DNA from: Taeniopygia guttata
Lineage: Eukaryota > Chordata > Aves > Passeriformes > Estrildidae
Length of the DNA stretch: 64,000 nucleotides
Assembly: GCF_048771995.1 (NCBI RefSeq)
Contig: NC_133028.1
Coordinates: forward strand, 6,507,501-6,571,500
Direction: 5' to 3'
Shown here: positions 22,938-34,704 of the stretch, piece after piece
Layout: each line of letters opens with the position of its first letter
How positions within the stretch are numbered: position 1 is the stretch's first letter
The notes under the pieces: generated by a model
What the model was told of the DNA's origin: nothing
Databases searched by the model: none
What the model saw: only the letters and a program-made list of their open reading frames with translations
Position numbers and translations under genes: made by a program

Positions 22938-25629
22938 GCCTACAGCACCCGGTATTCCCAGGCGGTCTCCCATCCAAGTACTAACCGGGCCCGACCCTGC
23001 TTAGCTTCCGAGATCAGGCGAGACCGGCCGCTCTCAGGGCGGCAGGCCGTAGGCACCCGGCGGCCCCTCGGCGGCGGCCTTCAACCCACCACACCACGCT
23101 CCGGGAAGAAGCTCAGAAGCCCACAGGGGCTTGACAAGCCCAACAGGGCCACCCCTGCCCACAAGGGGATCTAGAGACAGACCCCAGCCCAGTGCACACA
23201 CACACAAGGGATAGAAAAAAAGCAAGGCCTACCTGCCTCTTCCCTCCTGCCCCCCACCTCGACTGCCCAAGGAAAAGCACGCGCCCCCCTCAGGAGGAAA
23301 AAGTAGCCTACAGCACCCGGTATTCCCAGGCGGTCTCCCATCCAAGTACTAACCGGGCCCGACCCTGCTTAGCTTCCGAGATCAGGCGAGACCGGCCGCT
23401 CTCAGGGCGGCAGGCCGTAGGCACCCGGCGGCCCCTCGGCGGCGGCCTTCAACCCACCACACCACGCTCCGGGAAGAAGCTCAGAAGCCCACAGGGGCTT
23501 GACAAGCCCAACAGGGCCACCCCTGCCCACAAGGGGATCTAGAGACAGACCCCAGCCCAGTGCACACACACACAAGGGATAGAAAAAAAGCAAGGCCTAC
23601 CTGCCTCTTCCCTCCTGCCCCCCACCTCGACTGCCCAAGGAAAAGCACGCGCCCCCCTCAGGAGGAAAAAGTAGCCTACAGCACCCGGTATTCCCAGGCG
23701 GTCTCCCATCCAAGTACTAACCGGGCCCGACCCTGCTTAGCTTCCGAGATCAGGCGAGACCGGCCGCTCTCAGGGCGGCAGGCCGTAGGCACCCGGCGGC
23801 CCCTCGGCGGCGGCCTTCAACCCACCACACCACGCTCCGGGAAGAAGCTCAGAAGCCCACAGGGGCTTGACAAGCCCAACAGGGCCACCCCTGCCCACAA
23901 GGGGATCTAGAGACAGACCCCAGCCCAGTGCACACACACACAAGGGATAGAAAAAAAGCAAGGCCTACCTGCCTCTTCCCTCCTGCCCCCCACCTCGACT
24001 GCCCAAGGAAAAGCACGCGCCCCCCTCAGGAGGAAAAAGTAGCCTACAGCACCCGGTATTCCCAGGCGGTCTCCCATCCAAGTACTAACCGGGCCCGACC
24101 CTGCTTAGCTTCCGAGATCAGGCGAGACCGGCCGCTCTCAGGGCGGCAGGCCGTAGGCACCCGGCGGCCCCTCGGCGGCGGCCTTCAACCCACCACACCA
24201 CGCTCCGGGAAGAAGCTCAGAAGCCCACAGGGGCTTGACAAGCCCAACAGGGCCACCCCTGCCCACAAGGGGATCTAGAGACAGACCCCAGCCCAGTGCA
24301 CACACACACAAGGGATAGAAAAAAAGCAAGGCCTACCTGCCTCTTCCCTCCTGCCCCCCACCTCGACTGCCCAAGGAAAAGCACGCGCCCCCCTCAGGAG
24401 GAAAAAGTAGCCTACAGCACCCGGTATTCCCAGGCGGTCTCCCATCCAAGTACTAACCGGGCCCGACCCTGCTTAGCTTCCGAGATCAGGCGAGACCGGC
24501 CGCTCTCAGGGCGGCAGGCCGTAGGCACCTGGCGGCCCCTCGGCGGCGGCCTTCAACCCACCACACCACGCTCCGGGAAGAAGCTCAGAAGCCCACAGGG
24601 GCTTGACAAGCCCAACAGGGCCACCCCTGCCCACAAGGGGATCTAGAGACAGACCCCAGCCCAGTGCACACACACACAAGGGATAGAAAAAAAGCAAGGC
24701 CTACCTGCCTCTTCCCTCCTGCCCCCCACCTCGACTGCCCAAGGAAAAGCACGCGCCCCCCTCAGGAGGAAAAAGTAGCCTACAGCACCCGGTATTCCCA
24801 GGCGGTCTCCCATCCAAGTACTAACCGGGCCCGACCCTGCTTAGCTTCCGAGATCAGGCGAGACCGGCCGCTCTCAGGGCGGCAGGCCGTAGGCACCCGG
24901 TGGCCCCTCGGCGGCGGCCTTCAACCCACCACACCACGCTCCGGGAAGAAGCTCAGAAGCCCACAGGGGCTTGACAAGCCCAACAGGGCCACCCCTGCCC
25001 ACAAGGGGATCTAGAGACAGACCCCAGCCCAGTGCACACACACACAAGGGATAGAAAAAAAGCAAGGCCTACCTGCCTCTTCCCTCCTGCCCCCCACCTC
25101 GACTGCCCAAGGAAAAGCACGCGCCCCCCTCAGGAGGAAAAAGTAGCCTACAGCACCCGGTATTCCCAGGCGGTCTCCCATCCAAGTACTAACCGGGCCC
25201 GACCCTGCTTAGCTTCCGAGATCAGGCGAGACCGGCCGCTCTCAGGGCGGCAGGCCGTAGGCACCCGGCGGCCCCTCGGCGGCGGCCTTCAACCCACCAC
25301 ACCACGCTCCGGGAAGAAGCTCAGAAGCCCACAGGGGCTTGACAAGCCCAACAGGGCCACCCCTGCCCACAAGGGGATCTAGAGACAGACCCCAGCCCAG
25401 TGCACACACACACAAGGGATAGAAAAAAGCAAGGCCTACCTGCCTCTTCCCTCCTGCCCCCCACCTCGACTGCCCAAGGAAAAGCACGCGCCCCCCTCAG
25501 GAGGAAAAAGTAGCCTACAGCACCCGGTATTCCCAGGCGGTCTCCCATCCAAGTACTAACCGGGCCCGACCCTGCTTAGCTTCCGAGATCAGGCGAGACC
25601 GGCCGCTCTCAGGGCGGCAGGCCGTAGGC
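22938..25629 (-). rRNA. 5S rRNA genes, copies 43-50 (8 genes)
   Basis: Starts are 22938, 23306, 23674, 24042, 24410, 24778, 25146 and 25513. All are of consensus type inside the gene. Copy 47 has the -4 variant (T at 24530) and copy 48 the -7 variant (T at 24901). A 1-bp shorter A tract precedes copy 50. Confidence 0.94.
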
Positions 25630-25880
25630 ACCCGGCGGCCCCTCGGCGGCGGCCTTCAACCCACCACACCACGCTCCGGGAAGAAGCTCAGAAGCCCACA
25701 GGGGCTTGACAAGCCCAACAGGGCCACCCCTGCCCACAAGGGGATCTAGAGACAGACCCCAGCCCAGTGCACACACACACAAGGGATAGAAAAAAAGCAA
25801 GGCCTACCTGCCTCTTCCCTCCTGCCCCCCACCTCGACTGCCCAAGGAAAAGCACGCGCCCCCCTCAGGAGGAAAAAGTA

Positions 25881-25997
25881 GCCTACAGCACCCGGTATTC
25901 CCAGACGGTCTCCCATCCAAGTACTAACCGGGCCCGACCCTGCTTAGCTTCCGAGATCAGGCGAGACCGGCCGCTCTCAGGGCGGCAGGCCGTAGGC
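25881..25997 (-). rRNA. 5S rRNA gene, copy 51, with C94U in box C
   Basis: An A at 25905 (plus strand) changes RNA position 94 (human numbering) to U, inside box C and helix IV. The same change recurs in copies 109 and 122. Confidence 0.93.
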
Positions 25998-26248
25998 ACC
26001 CGGCGGCCCCTCGGCGGCGGCCTTCAACCCACCACACCACGCTCCGGGAAGAAGCTCAGAAGCCCACAGGGGCTTGACAAGCCCAACAGGGCCACCCCTG
26101 CCCACAAGGGGATCTAGAGACAGACCCCAGCCCAGTGCACACACACACAAGGGATAGAAAAAAAGCAAGGCCTACCTGCCTCTTCCCTCCTGCCCCCCAC
26201 CTCGACTGCCCAAGGAAAAGCACGCGCCCCCCTCAGGAGGAAAAAGTA

Positions 26249-26365
26249 GCCTACAGCACCCGGTATTCCCAGGCGGTCTCCCATCCAAGTACTAACCGGG
26301 CCCGACCCTGCTTAGCTTCCGAGATCAGGCGAGACCGGCCGCTCTCAGGGCGGCAGGCCGTAGGC
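26249..26365 (-). rRNA. 5S rRNA gene, copy 52 (consensus)
   Basis: No difference from copy 1 noticed; it separates the two variant copies 51 and 53. Confidence 0.94.
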
Positions 26366-26616
26366 ACCCGGCGGCCCCTCGGCGGCGGCCTTCAACCCAC
26401 CACACCACGCTCCGGGAAGAAGCTCAGAAGCCCACAGGGGCTTGACAAGCCCAACAGGGCCACCCCTGCCCACAAGGGGATCTAGAGACAGACCCCAGCC
26501 CAGTGCACACACACACAAGGGATAGAAAAAAAGCAAGGCCTACCTGCCTCTTCCCTCCTGCCCCCCACCTCGACTGCCCAAGGAAAAGCACGCGCCCCCC
26601 TCAGGAGGAAAAAGTA

Positions 26617-26733
26617 GCCTACAGCACCCGGTATTCCCAGGCGGTCTCCCATCCAAGTACTAACCGGGCCCGACCCTGCTTAGCTTCCGAGATCGGGCGA
26701 GACCGGCCGCTCTCAGGGCGGCAGGCCGTAGGC
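26617..26733 (-). rRNA. 5S rRNA gene, copy 53, with U40C in loop C
   Basis: A G at 26695 (plus strand) changes RNA position 40 (human numbering) to C, in the apical loop C that contacts ribosomal protein uL5. The same change recurs in copies 111 and 124, always two units after the C94U copy. Confidence 0.93.
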
Positions 26734-26984
26734 ACCCGGCGGCCCCTCGGCGGCGGCCTTCAACCCACCACACCACGCTCCGGGAAGAAGCTCAGAAGCC
26801 CACAGGGGCTTGACAAGCCCAACAGGGCCACCCCTGCCCACAAGGGGATCTAGAGACAGACCCCAGCCCAGTGCACACACACACAAGGGATAGAAAAAAA
26901 GCAAGGCCTACCTGCCTCTTCCCTCCTGCCCCCCACCTCGACTGCCCAAGGAAAAGCACGCGCCCCCCTCAGGAGGAAAAAGTA

Positions 26985-29900
26985 GCCTACAGCACCCGGT
27001 ATTCCCAGGCGGTCTCCCATCCAAGTACTAACCGGGCCCGACCCTGCTTAGCTTCCGAGATCAGGCGAGACCGGCCGCTCTCAGGGCGGCAGGCCGTAGG
27101 CACCCGGCGGCCCCTCGGCGGCGGCCTTCAACCCACCACACCACGCTCCGGGAAGAAGCTCAGAAGCCCACAGGGGCTTGACAAGCCCAACAGGGCCACC
27201 CCTGCCCACAAGGGGATCTAGAGACAGACCCCAGCCCAGTGCACACACACACAAGGGATAGAAAAAAAAGCAAGGCCTACCTGCCTCTTCCCTCCTGCCC
27301 CCCACCTCGACTGCCCAAGGAAAAGCACGCGCCCCCCTCAGGAGGAAAAAGTAGCCTACAGCACCCGGTATTCCCAGGCGGTCTCCCATCCAAGTACTAA
27401 CCGGGCCCGACCCTGCTTAGCTTCCGAGATCAGGCGAGACCGGCCGCTCTCAGGGCGGCAGGCCGTAGGCACCTGGCGGCCCCTCGGCGGCGGCCTTCAA
27501 CCCACCACACCACGCTCCGGGAAGAAGCTCAGAAGCCCACAGGGGCTTGACAAGCCCAACAGGGCCACCCCTGCCCACAAGGGGATCTAGAGACAGACCC
27601 CAGCCCAGTGCACACACACACAAGGGATAGAAAAAAAGCAAGGCCTACCTGCCTCTTCCCTCCTGCCCCCCACCTCGACTGCCCAAGGAAAAGCACGCGC
27701 CCCCCTCAGGAGGAAAAAGTAGCCTACAGCACCCGGTATTCCCAGGCGGTCTCCCATCCAAGTACTAACCGGGCCCGACCCTGCTTAGCTTCCGAGATCA
27801 GGCGAGACCGGCCGCTCTCAGGGCGGCAGGCCGTAGGCACCCGGCGGCCCCTCGGCGGCGGCCTTCAACCCACCACACCACGCTCCGGGAAGAAGCTCAG
27901 AAGCCCACAGGGGCTTGACAAGCCCAACAGGGCCACCCCTGCCCACAAGGGGATCTAGAGACAGACCCCAGCCCAGTGCACACACACACAAGGGATAGAA
28001 AAAAAGCAAGGCCTACCTGCCTCTTCCCTCCTGCCCCCCACCTCGACTGCCCAAAGGAAAAGCACGCGCCCCCCTCAGGAGGAAAAAGTAGCCTACAGCA
28101 CCCGGTATTCCCAGGCGGTCTCCCATCCAAGTACTAACCGGGCCCGACCCTGCTTAGCTTCCGAGATCAGGCGAGACCGGCCGCTCTCAGGGCGGCAGGC
28201 CGTAGGCACCCGGCGGCCCCTCGGCGGCGGCCTTCAACCCACCACACCACGCTCCGGGAAGAAGCTCAGAAGCCCACAGGGGCTTGACAAGCCCAACAGG
28301 GCCACCCCTGCCCACAAGGGGATCTAGAGACAGACCCCAGCCCAGTGCACACACACACAAGGGATAGAAAAAAAGCAAGGCCTACCTGCCTCTTCCCTCC
28401 TGCCCCCCACCTCGACTGCCCAAGGAAAAGCACGCGCCCCCCTCAGGAGGAAAAAGTAGCCTACAGCACCCGGTATTCCCAGGCGGTCTCCCATCCAAGT
28501 ACTAACCGGGCCCGACCCTGCTTAGCTTCCGAGATCAGGCGAGACCGGCCGCTCTCAGGGCGGCAGGCCGTAGGCACCCGGCGGCCCCTCGGCGGCGGCC
28601 TTCAACCCACCACACCACGCTCCGGGAAGAAGCTCAGAAGCCCACAGGGGCTTGACAAGCCCAACAGGGCCACCCCTGCCCACAAGGGGATCTAGAGACA
28701 GACCCCAGCCCAGTGCACACACACACAAGGGATAGAAAAAAAGCAAGGCCTACCTGCCTCTTCCCTCCTGCCCCCCACCTCGACTGCCCAAGGAAAAGCA
28801 CGCGCCCCCCTCAGGAGGAAAAAGTAGCCTACAGCACCCGGTATTCCCAGGCGGTCTCCCATCCAAGTACTAACCGGGCCCGACCCTGCTTAGCTTCCGA
28901 GATCAGGCGAGACCGGCCGCTCTCAGGGCGGCAGGCCGTAGGCACCCGGCGGCCCCTCGGCGGCGGCCTTCAACCCACCACACCACGCTCCGGGAAGAAG
29001 CTCAGAAGCCCACAGGGGCTTGACAAGCCCAACAGGGCCACCCCTGCCCACAAGGGGATCTAGAGACAGACCCCAGCCCAGTGCACACACACACAAGGGA
29101 TAGAAAAAAAGCAAGGCCTACCTGCCCTTCCCTCCTGCCCCCCACCTCGACTGCCCAAGGAAAAGCACGCGCCCCCCTCAGGAGGAAAAAGTAGCCTACA
29201 GCACCCGGTATTCCCAGGCGGTCTCCCATCCAAGTACTAACCGGGCCCGACCCTGCTTAGCTTCCGAGATCAGGCGAGACCGGCCGCTCTCAGGGCGGCA
29301 GGCCGTAGGCACCCGGCGGCCCCTCGGCGGCGGCCTTCAACCCACCACACCACGCTCCGGGAAGAAGCTCAGAAGCCCACAGGGGCTTGACAAGCCCAAC
29401 AGGGCCACCCCTGCCCACAAGGGGATCTAGAGACAGACCCCAGCCCAGTGCACACACACACAAGGGATAGAAAAAAAGCAAGGCCTACCTGCCTCTTCCC
29501 TCCTGCCCCCCACCTCGACTGCCCAAGGAAAAGCACGCGCCCCCCTCAGGAGGAAAAAGTAGCCTACAGCACCCGGTATTCCCAGGCGGTCTCCCATCCA
29601 AGTACTAACCGGGCCCGACCCTGCTTAGCTTCCGAGATCAGGCGAGACCGGCCGCTCTCAGGGCGGCAGGCCGTAGGCACCCGGCGGCCCCTCGGCGGCG
29701 GCCTTCAACCCACCACACCACGCTCCGGGAAGAAGCTCAGAAGCCCACAGGGGCTTGACAAGCCCAACAGGGCCACCCCTGCCCACAAGGGGATCTAGAG
29801 ACAGACCCCAGCCCAGTGCACACACACACAAGGGATAGAAAAAAAGCAAGGCCTACCTGCCTCTTCCCTCCTGCCCCCCACCTCGACTGCCCAAGGAAAA

Positions 29901-32252
29901 GCACGCGCCCCCCTCAGGAGGAAAAAGTAGCCTACAGCACCCGGTATTCCCAGGCGGTCTCCCATCCAAGTACTAACCGGGCCCGACCCTGCTTAGCTTC
30001 CGAGATCAGGCGAGACCGGCCGCTCTCAGGGCGGCAGGCCGTAGGCACCCGGCGGCCCCTCGGCGGCGGCCTTCAACCCACCACACCACGCTCCGGGAAG
30101 AAGCTCAGAAGCCCACAGGGGCTTGACAAGCCCAACAGGGCCACCCCTGCCCACAAGGGGATCTAGAGACAGACCCCAGCCCAGTGCACACACACACAAG
30201 GGATAGAAAAAAGCAAGGCCTACCTGCCTCTTCCCTCCTGCCCCCCACCTCGACTGCCCAAGGAAAAGCACGCGCCCCCCTCAGGAGGAAAAAGTAGCCT
30301 ACAGCACCCGGTATTCCCAGGCGGTCTCCCATCCAAGTACTAACCGGGCCCGACCCTGCTTAGCTTCCGAGATCAGGCGAGACCGGCCGCTCTCAGGGCG
30401 GCAGGCCGTAGGCACCCGGCGGCCCCTCGGCGGCGGCCTTCAACCCACCACACCACGCTCCGGGAAGAAGCTCAGAAGCCCACAGGGGCTTGACAAGCCC
30501 AACAGGGCCACCCCTGCCCACAAGGGGATCTAGAGACAGACCCCAGCCCAGTGCACACACACACAAGGGATAGAAAAAAAGCAAGGCCTACCTGCCTCTT
30601 CCCTCCTGCCCCCCACCTCGACTGCCCAAGGAAAAGCACGCGCCCCCCTCAGGAGGAAAAAGTAGCCTACAGCACCCGGTATTCCCAGGCGGTCTCCCAT
30701 CCAAGTACTAACCGGGCCCGACCCTGCTTAGCTTCCGAGATCAGGCGAGACCGGCCGCTCTCAGGGCGGCAGGCCGTAGGCACCCGGCGGCCCCTCGGCG
30801 GCGGCCTTCAACCCACCACACCACGCTCCGGGAAGAAGCTCAGAAGCCCACAGGGGCTTGACAAGCCCAACAGGGCCACCCCTGCCCACAAGGGGATCTA
30901 GAGACAGACCCCAGCCCAGTGCACACACACACAAGGGATAGAAAAAAAGCAAGGCCTACCTGCCTCTTCCCTCCTGCCCCCCACCTCGACTGCCCAAGGA
31001 AAAGCACGCGCCCCCCTCAGGAGGAAAAAGTAGCCTACAGCACCCGGTATTCCCAGGCGGTCTCCCATCCAAGTACTAACCGGGCCCGACCCTGCTTAGC
31101 TTCCGAGATCAGGCGAGACCGGCCGCTCTCAGGGCGGCAGGCCGTAGGCACCCGGCGGCCCCTCGGCGGCGGCCTTCAACCCACCACACCACGCTCCGGG
31201 AAGAAGCTCAGAAGCCCACAGGGGCTTGACAAGCCCAACAGGGCCACCCCTGCCCACAAGGGGATCTAGAGACAGACCCCAGCCCAGTGCACACACACAC
31301 AAGGGATAGAAAAAAAGCAAGGCCTACCTGCCTCTTCCCTCCTGCCCCCCACCTCGACTGCCCAAGGAAAAGCACGCGCCCCCCTCAGGAGGAAAAAGTA
31401 GCCTACAGCACCCGGTATTCCCAGGCGGTCTCCCATCCAAGTACTAACCGGGCCCGACCCTGCTTAGCTTCCGAGATCAGGCGAGACCGGCCGCTCTCAG
31501 GGCGGCAGGCCGTAGGCACCCGGCGGCCCCTCGGCGGCGGCCTTCAACCCACCACACCACGCTCCGGGAAGAAGCTCAGAAGCCCACAGGGGCTTGACAA
31601 GCCCAACAGGGCCACCCCTGCCCACAAGGGGATCTAGAGACAGACCCCAGCCCATTGCACACACACACAAGGGATAGAAAAAAAGCAAGGCCTACCTGCC
31701 TCTTCCCTCCTGCCCCCCACCTCGACTGCCCAAGGAAAAGCACGCGCCCCCCTCAGGAGGAAAAAGTAGCCTACAGCACCCGGTATTCCCAGGCGGTCTC
31801 CCATCCAAGTACTAACCGGGCCCGACCCTGCTTAGCTTCCGAGATCAGGCGAGACCGGCCGCTCTCAGGGCGGCAGGCCGTAGGCACCCGGCGGCCCCTC
31901 GGCGGCGGCCTTCAACCCACCACACCACGCTCCGGGAAGAAGCTCAGAAGCCCACAGGGGCTTGACAAGCCCAACAGGGCCACCCCTGCCCACAAGGGGA
32001 TCTAGAGACAGACCCCAGCCCAGTGCACACACACACAAGGGATAGAAAAAAGCAAGGCCTACCTGCCTCTTCCCTCCTGCCCCCCACCTCGACTGCCCAA
32101 GGAAAAGCACGCGCCCCCCTCAGGAGGAAAAAGTAGCCTACAGCACCCGGTATTCCCAGGCGGTCTCCCATCCAAGTACTAACCGGGCCCGACCCTGCTT
32201 AGCTTCCGAGATCAGGCGAGACCGGCCGCTCTCAGGGCGGCAGGCCGTAGGC
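26985..32252 (-). rRNA. 5S rRNA genes, copies 54-68 (15 genes, several spacer indels)
   Basis: Starts are 26985, 27354, 27722, 28091, 28459, 28827, 29194, 29562, 29930, 30297, 30665, 31033, 31401, 31769 and 32136. The genes themselves match copy 1 as far as I could see. Single-base spacer indels, mostly in A, C or CT runs, shift the period before copies 55, 57, 60, 63 and 68. Copy 55 has the -4 variant (27474). Copy 66 has G to T at 31655 in its upstream spacer. Confidence 0.94.
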
Positions 32253-32501
32253 ACCCGGCGGCCCCTCGGCGGCGGCCTTCAACCCACCACACCACGCTCC
32301 GGGAAGAAGCTCAGAAGCCCACAGGGGCTTGACAAGCCCAACAGGGCCACCCCTGCCCACAAGGGGATCTAGAGACAGACCCCAGCCCAGTGCACACACA
32401 CACAAGGGATAGAAAAAAAGCAAGGCCTACCTGCCTCTTCCCTCCTGCCCCCCACCTCGACTGCCCAAGGAAAAGCACGCGCCCCCCTCAGGAGGAAAAA
32501 A

Positions 32502-32618
32502 GCCTACAGCACCCGGTATTCCCAGGCGGTCTCCCATCCAAGTACTAACCGGGCCCGACCCTGCTTAGCTTCCGAGATCAGGCGAGACCGGCCGCTCTCA
32601 GGGCGGCAGGCCGTAGGC
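32502..32618 (-). rRNA. 5S rRNA gene, copy 69, with T-run directly after GGC
   Basis: The gene is of consensus type, but the spacer next to its 3' end has lost two bases so that six T (plus-strand A at 32496-32501) follow GGC with no TAC between. This is the arrangement of standard vertebrate 5S genes. It lies in the indel-rich zone, so a sequence error is possible. Confidence 0.9.
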
Positions 32619-32868
32619 ACCCGGCGGCCCCTCGGCGGCGGCCTTCAACCCACCACACCACGCTCCGGGAAGAAGCTCAGAAGCCCACAGGGGCTTGACA
32701 AGCCCAACAGGGCCACCCCTGCCCACAAGGGGATCTAGAGACAGACCCCAGCCCAGTGCACACACACACAAGGGATAGAAAAAAAGCAAGGCCTACCTGC
32801 CTCTTCCCTCCTGCCCCCACCTCGACTGCCCAAGGAAAAGCACGCGCCCCCCTCAGGAGGAAAAAGTA

Positions 32869-33353
32869 GCCTACAGCACCCGGTATTCCCAGGCGGTCTC
32901 CCATCCAAGTACTAACCGGGCCCGACCCTGCTTAGCTTCCGAGATCAGGCGAGACCGGCCGCTCTCAGGGCGGCAGGCCGTAGGCACCCGGCGGCCCCTC
33001 GGCGGCGGCCTTCAACCCACCACACCACGCTCCGGGAAGAAGCTCAGAAGCCCACAGGGGCTTGACAAGCCCAACAGGGCCACCCCTGCCCACAAGGGGA
33101 TCTAGAGACAGACCCCAGCCCAGTGCACACACACACAAGGGATAGAAAAAAAGCAAGGCCTACCTGCCTCTTCCCTCCTGCCCCCCACCTCGACTGCCCA
33201 AGGAAAAGCACGCGCCCCCCTCAGGAGGAAAAAGTAGCCTACAGCACCCGGTATTCCCAGGCGGTCTCCCATCCAAGTACTAACCGGGCCCGACCCTGCT
33301 TAGCTTCCGAGATCAGGCGAGACCGGCCGCTCTCAGGGCGGCAGGCCGTAGGC
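32869..33353 (-). rRNA. 5S rRNA genes, copies 70-71
   Basis: Starts are 32869 and 33237. Both look like copy 1. A 1-bp shorter C-run in the spacer precedes copy 70. Confidence 0.94.
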
Positions 33354-33602
33354 ACCCGGCGGCCCCTCGGCGGCGGCCTTCAACCCACCACACCACGCTC
33401 CGGGAAGAAGCTCAGAAGCCCACAGGGGCTTGACAAGCCCAACAGGGCCACCCCTGCCCACAAGGGGATCTAGAGACAGACCCCAGCCCAGTGCACACAC
33501 ACACAAGGGATAGAAAAAAAGCAAGGCCTACCTGCCTCTTCCCTCCTGCCCCCCACCTCGACTGCCCAAGGAAAAGCACGCGCCCCCCTCAGGAGGGAAG
33601 AA

Positions 33603-33719
33603 GCCTACAGCACCCGGTATTCCCAGGCGGTCTCCCATCCAAGTACTAACCGGGCCCGACCCTGCTTAGCTTCCGAGATCAGGCGAGACCGGCCGCTCTC
33701 AGGGCGGCAGGCCGTAGGC
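33603..33719 (-). rRNA. 5S rRNA gene, copy 72, lacking a normal terminator
   Basis: The gene body is of consensus type, but after GGC the transcribed strand reads TTCTTCCC, without four T in a row. If real, transcription from this copy should read on toward the T7 tract about 85 bp further. It lies in the indel-rich zone and may be a sequence error. Confidence 0.9.
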
Positions 33720-33970
33720 ACCCGGCGGCCCCTCGGCGGCGGCCTTCAACCCACCACACCACGCTCCGGGAAGAAGCTCAGAAGCCCACAGGGGCTTGAC
33801 AAGCCCAACAGGGCCACCCCTGCCCACAAGGGGATCTAGAGACAGACCCCAGCCCAGTGCACACACACACAAGGGATAGAAAAAAAGCAAGGCCTACCTG
33901 CCTCTTCCCTCCTGCCCCCCACCTCGACTGCCCAAGGAAAAGCACGCGCCCCCCTCAGGAGGAAAAAGTA

Positions 33971-34087
33971 GCCTACAGCACCCGGTATTCCCAGGCGGTC
34001 TCCCATCCAAGTACTAACCGGGCCCGACCCTGCTTAGCTTCCGAGATCAGGCGAGACCGGCCGCTCTCAGGGCGGCAGGCCGTAGGC
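33971..34087 (-). rRNA. 5S rRNA gene, copy 73 (consensus)
   Basis: No difference from copy 1 noticed. Confidence 0.94.
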
Positions 34088-34338
34088 ACCCGGCGGCCCC
34101 TCGGCGGCGGCCTTCAACCCACCACACCACGCTCCGGGAAGAAGCTCAGAAGCCCACAGGGGCTTGACAAGCCCAACAGGGCCACCCCTGCCCACAAGGG
34201 GATCTAGAGACAGACCCCAGCCCAGTGCACACACACACAAGGGATAGAAAAAAAGCAAGGCCTACCTGCCTCTTCCCTCCTGCCCCCCACCTCGACTGCC
34301 CAAGGAAAAGCACGCGCCCCCCTCAGGAGGAAAAAGTA

Positions 34339-34453
34339 GCCTACAGCACCCGGTATTCCCAGGCGGCTCCCACCAAGTACTAACCGGGCCCGACCCTGCT
34401 TAGCTTCCGAGATCAGGCGAGACCGGCCGCTCTCAGGGCGGCAGGCCGTAGGC
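34339..34453 (-). rRNA. 5S rRNA gene, copy 74, 115 bp, two bases missing at box C
   Basis: Two single-base losses at about 34366 and 34372 fall within box C/helix IV (GGATGGGAGACC becomes GGTGGGAGCC on the gene strand). This should weaken TFIIIA binding and helix IV. The copy also has the -4 variant (34457). It may be a true pseudogene or an uncorrected read error. Confidence 0.85.
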
Positions 34454-34704
34454 ACCTGGCGGCCCCTCGGCGGCGGCCTTCAACCCACCACACCACGCTC
34501 CGGGAAGAAGCTCAGAAGCCCACAGGGGCTTGACAAGCCCAACAGGGCCACCCCTGCCCACAAGGGGATCTAGAGACAGACCCCAGCCCAGTGCACACAC
34601 ACACAAGGGATAGAAAAAAAGCAAGGCCTACCTGCCTCTTCCCTCCTGCCCCCCACCTCGACTGCCCAAGGAAAAGCACGCGCCCCCCTCAGGAGGAAAA
34701 AGTA

